Source: Curtobacterium flaccumfaciens pv. betae
GTDB lineage: Bacteria; Actinomycetota; Actinomycetes; Actinomycetales; Microbacteriaceae
Direction: 5' to 3'
Assembly (NCBI RefSeq): GCF_026241855.1
Contig: NZ_JAPJDC010000001.1
Span: 1,302,001 to 1,366,000 of the forward strand
Length of the DNA stretch: 64,000 bases
Shown: positions 57,732 through 64,000 of the stretch, piece by piece
Numbering within the stretch: position 1 is the stretch's first letter
Layout: the number at the start of each line of letters is the position of its first letter
Made by a program: the position numbers and the translations under genes
Notes under the pieces: model-generated
The model's input: the letters and a program-made list of their open reading frames with translations, nothing else
Databases searched by the model: none
Told to the model about the DNA's origin: nothing

Positions 57732-59243
57732 TCAGCGCAAGTCGGCCGCGGTCGCTCCGACCGGCGTGACCGACACGTCCAGCGGCGCATCCGGAGCGAC
57801 GGGGTCGCCGGACGGCGCAGACGACTGCGCCTCGAGGTCAGCCCGCACCGACGCGGACACCCCGAACAACAACGTCGCCACGAACCCCACGACGTACGCC
57901 ACGACGAGTCCCGACCCGTACCCGAGCAACGCCCACCCGTAGCCGGACGACCCGTTCAGCAGCGGGATGAGCGACAGGTCCGAGGCCCCGATTGCGATCG
58001 CCCCGACGGAGTGCCCGAGCTGGTCGAACAGCCCGACGACCCCGCTGCCGAAGGCCCCACCGATGCATGCGGTGATGAACGGCCGACCCAGGGGGAGCGT
58101 CACGCCGTAGATCAGGGGCTCGCCGACACCGAGGAACCCGGCCGGCAGCGCACCCCGAATGGTCCGCACGAGCGAGGCGTTCGACCGGAACCGCACCCAC
58201 AGCGCGATGCACGCACCGATCTGCCCGGCGCCACCCATCGCCAGGACGGGCAGCAGCACGGTCCACCCGGTCTGGTCGATCAGGGTGGTGTGGATCGGGA
58301 TGAGCCCCTGGTGCATCCCGGTCATGACGAGCGGCAGGAAGAGGCCTCCGAGCACGAAGCCGGCGAAGGCCCCACCGTTCGCGAGCAGCCAGGTCGCCGC
58401 GGTCCCGATCGCGACCGAGACGACACCGGCGACGGACATGAGCACGCCGAGGGTGATCGACCCGGCGACGAGCACGGTGACGGTCGGCACGACGATGAGC
58501 GCGATGACGTCCGGCGTGACCCGGCGCATGAAGCGCTCGACGTACGCGGCGAGGATGCCGCCGGCCAGAGCACCGAGCACACCGCCCTGTCCGGGAGCCA
58601 GGGTCTCGCCGAACACCGTGACGTTCGCGACGCCGGCCGCGACGATGATGCCGCCGACCGCGGCGCCGAGGATGGGCGTGCCGCCGAACTCCTTCGCGGC
58701 GTTCATCCCGACGAACACGGCGAGCAGTGACAGGAAACCGGACGAGAGCACACCGAGGAACGGCGTCACGCCGGGCACCCACCCCAGGTTCGTCAGGATG
58801 CCGTTGATCCCGGCGATGAGCCCGCAGGCGATCAGCGCGGGGATGAGCGGGATGAAGATCGCGGAGATCTTCCGGATCGCGCGCATGGTGCGGCCGTCGG
58901 AACGGGACCGCGCGGTCGCCTTGATGGACGCTCCGCGAGCCGCGAGCTCCTCAGGCGACGCACCAGGCTCACCAACCGTCGCCGGCGGGGCGGCCGCGCG
59001 CAGGGCCTCCAGGCCGTCGGCCACGCGGTCGACGAGACCCGGGCCGAGCACGATCTGCAGGTTCGAGCCGGCCGCGATGGCGGCCATGACGCCGTCGGTG
59101 GCCTTGAGGTCCTCGAGCGCGACGGAGGAGTCGGACACGACCTCGATCCGCAGGCGGGTCATGCAGTTCTCGACGTCGGCGATGTTCGCGGAACCGCCGA
59201 CGGCGTCGAGGATCTGCTGGGCGAGTTGCTGGGCATCGGGCAT
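57732..59243 (-). CDS. murP: PTS transporter EIIBC, probable N-acetylmuramic acid specific
   Basis: The 503-residue protein has an N-terminal EIIB domain with phospho-cysteine Cys27 (DVENCMTRLRI) and an EIIC membrane domain of about 10 segments, with GVGEPLIYGVTLPLGRPF near residue 405. No EIIA domain is attached, as in MurP-type permeases that borrow EIIA-Glc. The next genes are murQ and an RpiR regulator, so MurNAc is the likely substrate. GAGGAG precedes the ATG at 59243. Confidence 0.87.
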   Translation of the reverse strand: MPDAQQLAQQILDAVGGSANIADVENCMTRLRIEVVSDSSVALEDLKATDGVMAAIAAGSNLQIVLGPGLVDRVADGLEALRAAAPPATVGEPGASPEELAARGASIKATARSRSDGRTMRAIRKISAIFIPLIPALIACGLIAGINGILTNLGWVPGVTPFLGVLSSGFLSLLAVFVGMNAAKEFGGTPILGAAVGGIIVAAGVANVTVFGETLAPGQGGVLGALAGGILAAYVERFMRRVTPDVIALIVVPTVTVLVAGSITLGVLMSVAGVVSVAIGTAATWLLANGGAFAGFVLGGLFLPLVMTGMHQGLIPIHTTLIDQTGWTVLLPVLAMGGAGQIGACIALWVRFRSNASLVRTIRGALPAGFLGVGEPLIYGVTLPLGRPFITACIGGAFGSGVVGLFDQLGHSVGAIAIGASDLSLIPLLNGSSGYGWALLGYGSGLVVAYVVGFVATLLFGVSASVRADLEAQSSAPSGDPVAPDAPLDVSVTPVGATAADLR

Positions 59244-59286
59244 GGCGTGCTCCTCGGGGGAAAGGAAACGAACGGGGAAACGGGGT

Positions 59287-60210
59287 CTACAGCACGGCGC
59301 GCAACGAGCCGGCAGCAGCATCGAGGCGCTCGCGGGCATCGGCAGCGGAGGCGCCGGTCAGGATCACGGCGATGGCGGTCTTCACCTCGCCGTCCGAGGC
59401 ATCGAGCGCCGCCTGGACCTCGGCGGGGGGAGCGCCGGTGACGTCCTGCACGAGCGAGAACGCCCGCGCGACGAGCTTCGCGTTCGTCGCCCGCACGTCG
59501 ACCATGCGGTTGCCGTACGTCTTGTGGCTGCGCACCATCGCGAGCGTGGTGAGCATGTTCAGGACGAGCTTCTGCGCGGTGCCCGCCTTCAGGCGGGTCG
59601 ACCCGGCGATGAACTCGGGGCCGACGACGACGTCGATGGCGATGTCGGCCTCCCGCCCCGCGGCCGAGGCGGGGTTGCACGCGACGGAGACCGACAGGGC
59701 GGAGCGGCGCCGGGCCTCCAGGATGGCCGCGATGACGTAGGGCGTCCTGCCGGACGCACTGATCCCGACGACCACGTCGTCGGCCGTCAGGCCGAGCGCG
59801 TCGAGGTCGCGGACGGCGGCTGCTTCGTCGTCCTCCGCGCCCTCCACCGCGGTGGTCAGAGCGGGGTCGCCGCCGGCGATCACGCCGACCACCTGGCTCG
59901 GGTCTGTACCGAAGGTGGGCGGGCACTCGCTGGCGTCGAGGACGCCGAGCCGGCCCGGCGTGCCGGCGCCGACGTAGACGAGTCGGCCACCACGCGCGAA
60001 GGCTGCGGCGATCGAGTCTGCCGCCAGGGCGATGGCCGGGAGGCACGGCTCCAGTGCCGCAGGCACGCTGCGGTCGCCGGCGTTCATGCGCTGGGCAGCT
60101 TCCAGTGTGGAGATCGTGTCGATGTCGTCCAGCGAGTGGTCGGTCGCCTCGGTGGTGAGGGCGGCGAGTTCGTCGCGGAGGGCGTCGTGGGTTTCGTGCG
60201 TCTGGTTCAT
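59287..60210 (-). CDS. murQ: N-acetylmuramic acid 6-phosphate etherase
   Basis: The 307-residue SIS-fold protein has the diagnostic GAGTPGRLGVLDASECPPTF (about 81-100) with the catalytic glutamate, and a second conserved stretch AGTAQKLVLNMLTT near 218. It cleaves the lactyl ether of MurNAc 6-phosphate to GlcNAc 6-phosphate and D-lactate. The gene lies between the PTS gene and the RpiR regulator, 8 nt after the latter, forming murR-murQ-murP. Confidence 0.95.
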   Translation of the reverse strand: MNQTHETHDALRDELAALTTEATDHSLDDIDTISTLEAAQRMNAGDRSVPAALEPCLPAIALAADSIAAAFARGGRLVYVGAGTPGRLGVLDASECPPTFGTDPSQVVGVIAGGDPALTTAVEGAEDDEAAAVRDLDALGLTADDVVVGISASGRTPYVIAAILEARRRSALSVSVACNPASAAGREADIAIDVVVGPEFIAGSTRLKAGTAQKLVLNMLTTLAMVRSHKTYGNRMVDVRATNAKLVARAFSLVQDVTGAPPAEVQAALDASDGEVKTAIAVILTGASAADARERLDAAAGSLRAVL

Positions 60211-60218
60211 GGTGGTGC

Positions 60219-61106
60219 TCAGTTCCGGTGGTGGGTGCGGACGGCGTCGCGGCTGCGGGCGAGGAGTGGCTGGGAGCGCTCGTCGGTGCGCTGCGCGACG
60301 ACGATGAACAGGGTGTCGACGATGGCGAGCTGGCTCATCCGGCTGCCCATGGCCGCGGGGCGCAGGGCACTCTCGGCACCGGCGACACCGAGCAGGACGT
60401 GGTCGGCGGTGGTGGCGAGCGGGGCGGAGGCGTGGCCGGTGATCGCGATGATCGTGGCGTGCTGGGCTCGGGCGGCGTGGGCGACCTCGAGGGTCTCGAC
60501 GGTGGAGCCCGAGTGGCTGACGAGCACCAGGACGTCGCGCTCGTCGATCACGCTCGCCAGGGTCAGGGCGTTGTGCGGGTCGTCGGCGATGGAGCTCACG
60601 ATGCCGATGCGTTCGAGCTTGAGGTGCAGGTCGCGGGCGACGATGCCGCTCGCTCCCACGCCGTACAGGACGACTCGGCGGGCGTCGCTCACGGCTGCTG
60701 CCGCTGCTTCGAGCGCGTGCGGGTCGAGTGCGGCGCGGGTGTCGGCCATCACCGCGCGGACGTCCTCGGTGACCTTCGCGATGACGGTGGCGACGTCGTC
60801 GTCGACCGCGACCCCGGCGTGGATCTCGGTGGACTCACGTTCGTGGATCCCGCGTTCGACGGCCCGGGTCATGCTGCGCTGCAGGGCGGCGAAGTTCGCG
60901 AAACCCAGGTGCTGGGCGAATCGGGAGACGGTGGCGGGGGACACCCCGGCGCGGCTGGCGAGGTCGGCGGCGTTCGTGGAGGCCGCGGCTGCCGGGTCGT
61001 CGAGGACGGCGTCGGCGATGGCGCGCATGCTCGACGGCATGCTCGCCGACTGGGTGCGGACGAGGGCGAAGGCGTCGGCGCGTTCGGACCGCTCGGTGAT
61101 CGTCAT
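60219..61106 (-). CDS. RpiR-family regulator, MurR-like
   Basis: The 295-residue protein has an N-terminal RpiR HTH (about 15-85; AADLASRAGVSPATVSRFAQ) and a C-terminal SIS domain (about 130-265; YGVGASGIVARDL and VSHSGSTVETL) that would bind MurNAc 6-phosphate or a related sugar phosphate. It is the first gene of the operon and probably its repressor. A GAAAG/CTTTC palindrome lies 9 bp upstream of the ATG. Confidence 0.92.
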   Translation of the reverse strand: MTITERSERADAFALVRTQSASMPSSMRAIADAVLDDPAAAASTNAADLASRAGVSPATVSRFAQHLGFANFAALQRSMTRAVERGIHERESTEIHAGVAVDDDVATVIAKVTEDVRAVMADTRAALDPHALEAAAAAVSDARRVVLYGVGASGIVARDLHLKLERIGIVSSIADDPHNALTLASVIDERDVLVLVSHSGSTVETLEVAHAARAQHATIIAITGHASAPLATTADHVLLGVAGAESALRPAAMGSRMSQLAIVDTLFIVVAQRTDERSQPLLARSRDAVRTHHRN

Positions 61107-61114
61107 CCCGCCAT

Positions 61115-61127
61115 GAAAGCGTCTTTC
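61115..61127. promoter_or_regulatory. Candidate MurR operator
   Basis: GAAAG-CGT-CTTTC is a perfect palindrome 9 bp before the regulator start. A second half-site TGAAAG (61146-61151) lies about 30 bp further up. Confidence 0.5.
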
Positions 61128-61206
61128 GTTAGCGAGCGCCAGTGCTGAAAGTAAATTGCGTGTTACGTGGTGTGGGTGGTGCGGGTGGTGCGGGCGGTCG
61201 TGCTCG

Positions 61207-61794
61207 TCAGGCCTGCGGGGTCGGGGATGCCACGACGGTCGACGCCTGCAGGTATCGTCGCGGTCGACGTACCGCTCGCAGCAGGATCGGCGTCATCATC
61301 AGTGCGGTGATGAGCAGTGCCGCGCAGAGGAACCGGGCGAACGCCGAGCCGAAGACGTCGTCGTCCGCGAGCCTCGGGAACTGGATGCCGGCGATGCCGA
61401 TGTAGAGCAGCAGGAACTGGGCGAGGGCGAGCGGCTGGTAGGTGGAGAGCAGTCGTGCGTGCTCGCGTGCTCGGAGGGCGAGGTCGGACTCGCGCGGTTG
61501 GATCGGACTGCCGGTCTTGATCGCTTGCGTCACCATGCGCTTGCCGGCAGGGGAGAGTCCCGCCGTCGTGGCCTGCATCGCGGTCGACATCCCGATCGTC
61601 GTTGCGAGGATCGAGAAGGTGCCGGCCAGGCCACCGACGGACGCGCCGAAGCCGACGACGGTGAGGACTGCGACGGCGCCCGACTCGGTCGTCGCCAGCT
61701 GCCAGCCGATGACGGCGCCCACGACGGCTCCGATCAGCGCGAGTAAGGTCGTCCGTCGCCAGGCGCGCCGTGCTGTCAGTTCGAGTTCCCCCAT
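61207..61794 (-). CDS. Hypothetical membrane protein (195 aa)
   Basis: Four hydrophobic segments are predicted (about 15-32, 40-65, 120-140 and 148-168), with a basic cytoplasmic linker between the second pair. No family is recognised. The start at 61794 has a TAGGGT -10 (61801-61806) exactly 6 nt upstream, so it should be leaderless even though GGGGG precedes the ATG. It lies 100 bp beyond the MurR gene in the same orientation but with its own promoter. Confidence 0.7.
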   Translation of the reverse strand: MGELELTARRAWRRTTLLALIGAVVGAVIGWQLATTESGAVAVLTVVGFGASVGGLAGTFSILATTIGMSTAMQATTAGLSPAGKRMVTQAIKTGSPIQPRESDLALRAREHARLLSTYQPLALAQFLLLYIGIAGIQFPRLADDDVFGSAFARFLCAALLITALMMTPILLRAVRRPRRYLQASTVVASPTPQA

Positions 61795-61800
61795 GCCCCC

Positions 61801-61806
61801 ACCCTA
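61801..61806 (-). promoter_or_regulatory. Leaderless -10 element
   Basis: TAGGGT on the minus strand, 6 nt before the ATG at 61794. Confidence 0.45.
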
Positions 61807-62033
61807 CGAGCGGATCGCCCGACGGTGATGCCGGCCCAGACGGCAGGGCGATCGTGAACGACTTGTCGTGGGGAAGCCTTCGCCGCCACAAGACCAAAGT
61901 CACCTCGAACCGTGGAATCGCGCGGCGCGAGGAGATTTTGGTTGTTCGCAGGGCGGTGGGCGCGACCGAATTCGCGGCGCGGGCGGCGCGGGCGGCGGGG
62001 CGGAGGCGAGGCGGGCCTCCAGGCTGGACGCCG

Positions 62034-62513
62034 TCAGGCGACGCCGCGTCGCGGACGGAAGACGCCCGCCCGGACCAGCCACACGTAGAGCAGGCAGCCG
62101 ATGCAGACGTCGAAGACGGCGTTGAGGAACGCGGCGACCAGGGCGACCGCGGCTCCGATCGGGGCGGCGTACGGCACGCCGAGCAGTGCGAGGAGCAGGG
62201 CGACCGCGGTCACGAACAGGCCGACCTGCTGAGCGAAGGTCGGGGGTTCCGGGGCCTCGAGTTCGGCGGGCGGGGCAAGGCGTGGGCGGACGACCCGTCG
62301 GAAGAGTGCGCCGTAGGGGTGGCGGCGGATGCCGGCTATGCCTCCGACGGCGAACAGCACGACGATGACCGCGAGCAGCACGATGCCGGCGACCCACGTC
62401 TCGGGGATCAGCGTGAGGACGATCGTCGCGGCGAGGAGCCCCGTGGTGATGGCGGCGCCGAAGCGGGGGGAGCGCGGGTCGACGCCGCGTTCGGTGTCGG
62501 TGGTGGTGGTCAT
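62034..62513 (-). CDS. DUF4395-type membrane protein
   Basis: The 159-residue protein has four membrane segments, with RFGAAITTGLLAATIVL near residue 17 and a conserved cysteine pattern at FDVCIGCLLYVWLVR near the end, as in DUF4395 proteins. It is encoded after and coupled to the thioredoxin-like gene (ATGA at 62510). DUF4395/thioredoxin pairs are common in Actinobacteria and may handle thiol oxidation at the membrane. The two cysteines close to the membrane could exchange disulfides with the partner. Confidence 0.85.
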   Translation of the reverse strand: MTTTTDTERGVDPRSPRFGAAITTGLLAATIVLTLIPETWVAGIVLLAVIVVLFAVGGIAGIRRHPYGALFRRVVRPRLAPPAELEAPEPPTFAQQVGLFVTAVALLLALLGVPYAAPIGAAVALVAAFLNAVFDVCIGCLLYVWLVRAGVFRPRRGVA

Positions 62514-63025
62514 CGGGACTCCTGGGTGCCGGTGGTGCCTGAGGTGCCTGTGCTGCGTGTGGTGCCTGTGCTGCGTGTGGTGTCCGTGCTGCCTGCGGTC
62601 AGGACGGCGTCGAGGGCTGCGGCGAGCTCGGGTGGGCGGGGTAGGCCTCCGAAGCGGGTGTGGACCGCGCGGTCGGCGTCGAGCAGCAGGACCGTCGGCG
62701 TCTGCATCACGTCGAAGCGGCGAGCAAGTTCGGGGTGCTCGGCGAGGTCGATCTCGATGCGTCGAACGCCCTCGTGTTGGTCTGCGACAGAGGCGAGCTG
62801 ACGCCGGGTGGCCGGGCACCGCGCACAAGTCGGCGTGGAGAACTGGACGAACGTGGCGGCGGTGCCGTAATCGGTGTCGAGCGCGAGGCCGTCTCCGTTC
62901 TGCCTCGTCGACGCGGCGCTGCCCGCCGACCGGGCTCGACCGGTCCGGTGGCGGAGCAGGAGACCGAGGACCGTCGCGAGCGCGAGGACCCCCACGAGCA
63001 CGGCCACTGCGGTTCCGACGGTCAC
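62510..63025 (-). CDS. Membrane-anchored thioredoxin-like protein
   Basis: The 171-residue protein has one N-terminal membrane helix (about 4-24) and a thioredoxin fold with Cys67-Ala-Arg-Cys70 (FSTPTCARCPATRRQL) and the cis-proline (MQTPTVLLLD). The C-terminal 25 residues are a Thr/Ser/Gly repeat (TTRSTG twice) encoded by an 18-bp tandem repeat. The GTG start has TACCGT (63032-63037) 6 nt upstream, a leaderless layout. Coupled to the DUF4395 gene. Confidence 0.86.
   Translation of the reverse strand: MTVGTAVAVLVGVLALATVLGLLLRHRTGRARSAGSAASTRQNGDGLALDTDYGTAATFVQFSTPTCARCPATRRQLASVADQHEGVRRIEIDLAEHPELARRFDVMQTPTVLLLDADRAVHTRFGGLPRPPELAAALDAVLTAGSTDTTRSTGTTRSTGTSGTTGTQESR
62546..62581. repeat. 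18-bp tandem repeat in the thioredoxin C-terminal tail
   Basis: Two perfect copies of GCCTGTGCTGCGTGTGGT (62546-62563, 62564-62581) are followed by a partial third. The unit is six codons, so copy-number change keeps the frame. Confidence 0.85.
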
Positions 63026-63031
63026 ACGGCG

Positions 63032-63037
63032 ACGGTA
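63032..63037 (-). promoter_or_regulatory. Leaderless -10 element of the thioredoxin gene
   Basis: TACCGT on the minus strand ends 7 nt before the GTG start at 63025. Confidence 0.5.
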
Positions 63038-63116
63038 CGCGCAACCGACGAACTGCTGTCGAACGTGACCGGATGTGACGCCGAGCTGTGCACGTCGCGC
63101 CGGGCTCGGCGGGGGC

Positions 63117-63869
63117 TCAGTCCTCGGGGAGCGTGCGGACCCACTGCTCGAACGCGGCGGCGTCGTCGTCGCTGAAGACGGCGGAAGGCCGCGACTCGTC
63201 CTTCGCCGAGTGCAGGAACAGCGTGCCGTCGGCCATCCCCGGCGTCGCGTCGTCGAGGATGGACGACTTCGCAGCGACGCCCTTCCTGGTGAGGAACGTC
63301 AGCTGTTCACCGTTCGCCGATTCTGCGATCGCCGCTTCACCGTCGAAGAACGAGGCGAGCTCCATCACCAGGAACGCGGTGGCCCCGTCCTGCGTGGTGA
63401 GGGCGACGGCCGGCTTCGTCCGACCCTTGCCGAAGGGGCGCACGACGGCCGTGGCCCTGACTCCCGAGCCGGTCCATGGTCGCACCTCGGTCAGGGGGAG
63501 CCTGGCGGCGACCCGCGCCGCGGGTCGTTTCGGCGGGAGGGCGGCCTGGAACAGCAACGTCCCGATCACGACCGCGAGGAACCAGGCGTACGGCGAGAAC
63601 GTCTTCGTCGCGATGAGGACGAGGAAGCCACCGAGGAATCCCGCCGCGACCAGATTCGGCCACCACCTCGACTCCTGACGCAGGCCGAGCGGCCACACCA
63701 CGGCGCCGTACACGAGTCCGACGACCGTGGGGACCCAGAAGGCCGAGGGGCGGATGACGCCGGCGTGGAAGTGCAGCCAGACGTCCACCCCCGCCATGAC
63801 GACCGCCATGACGACGAAGAAGACACGCTGTGCGCGACGGTCCCGCTCGCGCGTGCTCAATGTGGTCAT
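63117..63869 (-). CDS. Hypothetical membrane protein (250 aa)
   Basis: About four membrane segments lie in the first 115 residues (VFFVVMAVVMAGVDVWL, then VPTVVGLVYGAVVWPLG and GFLGGFLVLIATKTF), followed by a soluble beta-rich domain of about 130 residues (GATAFLVMELASFFDG). No family is recognised. ATG 63869 with GGGGGAA upstream is preferred to the frame start at 63911, which would add 14 polar residues. Confidence 0.7.
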   Translation of the reverse strand: MTTLSTRERDRRAQRVFFVVMAVVMAGVDVWLHFHAGVIRPSAFWVPTVVGLVYGAVVWPLGLRQESRWWPNLVAAGFLGGFLVLIATKTFSPYAWFLAVVIGTLLFQAALPPKRPAARVAARLPLTEVRPWTGSGVRATAVVRPFGKGRTKPAVALTTQDGATAFLVMELASFFDGEAAIAESANGEQLTFLTRKGVAAKSSILDDATPGMADGTLFLHSAKDESRPSAVFSDDDAAAFEQWVRTLPED

Positions 63870-63960
63870 GTCGTTCCCCCGTGGTGCTCGTTCCCCATGC
63901 TGCTCAGTCAAGCAGAACGCGCGGTCATGGTCCCACCGCTCGGGCCGTACCCTCGGTCGG

Positions 63961-64000
63961 GTGACTGACGACGTGACCGCGGGCCGCTACCGGCACTTCA
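63961..64000 (+). CDS. Start of a DUF1653-like gene, cut by the window edge
   Basis: From the GTG at 63961 the frame reads MTDDVTAGRYRHF. The GRYRHF motif resembles the start of DUF1653 proteins, whose members continue with a lysine-glycine turn. TACCCT (63948-63953) is a possible -10 just upstream. Only 13 codons are visible. Confidence 0.4.
   Translation, partial: MTDDVTAGRYRHF

Overview
The window is high-GC (about 70%) actinobacterial chromosome. The 16S rRNA sequence, the gene content and the style of the promoters point to Microbacteriaceae, and most likely to Curtobacterium, a genus of plant-surface bacteria; the genus is recognised from memory of the 16S and was not checked by a search. 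Coordinates and start codons below were chosen from ribosome-binding sites, 4-bp stop/start overlaps and -10 elements.

Layout. (1) 88-8827: a six-gene, tightly overlapping operon (MFS permease, lerK, derI, lerI, oiaC, apnO), then a convergent apnL and a divergent SDR dehydrogenase. Together these fit a D-apionate/D-apiose (plant cell-wall sugar) pathway: lactone opening, oxido-isomerisation, decarboxylation to L-erythrulose, phosphorylation and two isomerisations to D-erythrose 4-phosphate. (2) 8887-15814: a GntR/DUF1648 pair, a small protein, a lipoprotein, a MocR-type regulator divergent from a flavin/PNPOx-like protein, an NlpC/P60 wall hydrolase and rlmN. (3) 15961-21770: a complete rrn operon (16S-23S-5S, no tRNA in the spacer) with promoter, leader boxes, processing stem and terminator. 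(4) 21848-37705: a ROK regulator, GH42, GH36, GH2 beta-mannosidase, a five-component Opp-type ABC importer and a second GH36 broken by a 1-nt frameshift. The two plus-strand promoters carry the same -35/operator/-10 layout with TTAGTT half-sites typical of ROK repressors, so this looks like one regulon for galactomannan-type or galacto-oligosaccharides. (5) 37970-42927: a two-gene unit of unknown function, then an ABC exporter cotranscribed with a histidine kinase/response regulator pair. (6) 43174-57637: an accessory, defence-rich stretch. It holds an orphan BglII-like nuclease, a pair made of a small-residue-rich protein and a NERD nuclease, a McrBC system with mcrB reduced to its tail, a frameshifted Type ISP restriction-modification enzyme preceded by a 5'-nucleotidase, a gutted NERD/UvrD helicase remnant, a modified-base-dependent-type restriction endonuclease, and a Vsr endonuclease fused in frame to a NUDIX hydrolase. 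(7) 57732-61106: MurNAc PTS permease, MurQ etherase and RpiR/MurR regulator, for recycling cell-wall MurNAc. (8) 61207-64000: membrane proteins, a DUF4395/thioredoxin pair and the first codons of a DUF1653-like gene.

Cross-cutting features. Several genes have a TANNNT -10 hexamer exactly 6 nt before the start codon, as expected for leaderless mRNAs (10190, 12603, 14582, 61794, 63025; 43174 has the variant CATAAT). A 46-bp hairpin occurs twice (27280, 37838), each time next to the glycosidase cluster, and another hairpin arm, GGGAGGCACGGTGC, recurs in two terminators (15833, 37748). Both frameshifted genes are disrupted in short G/C runs, so sequencing error must be excluded before they are treated as real pseudogenes.
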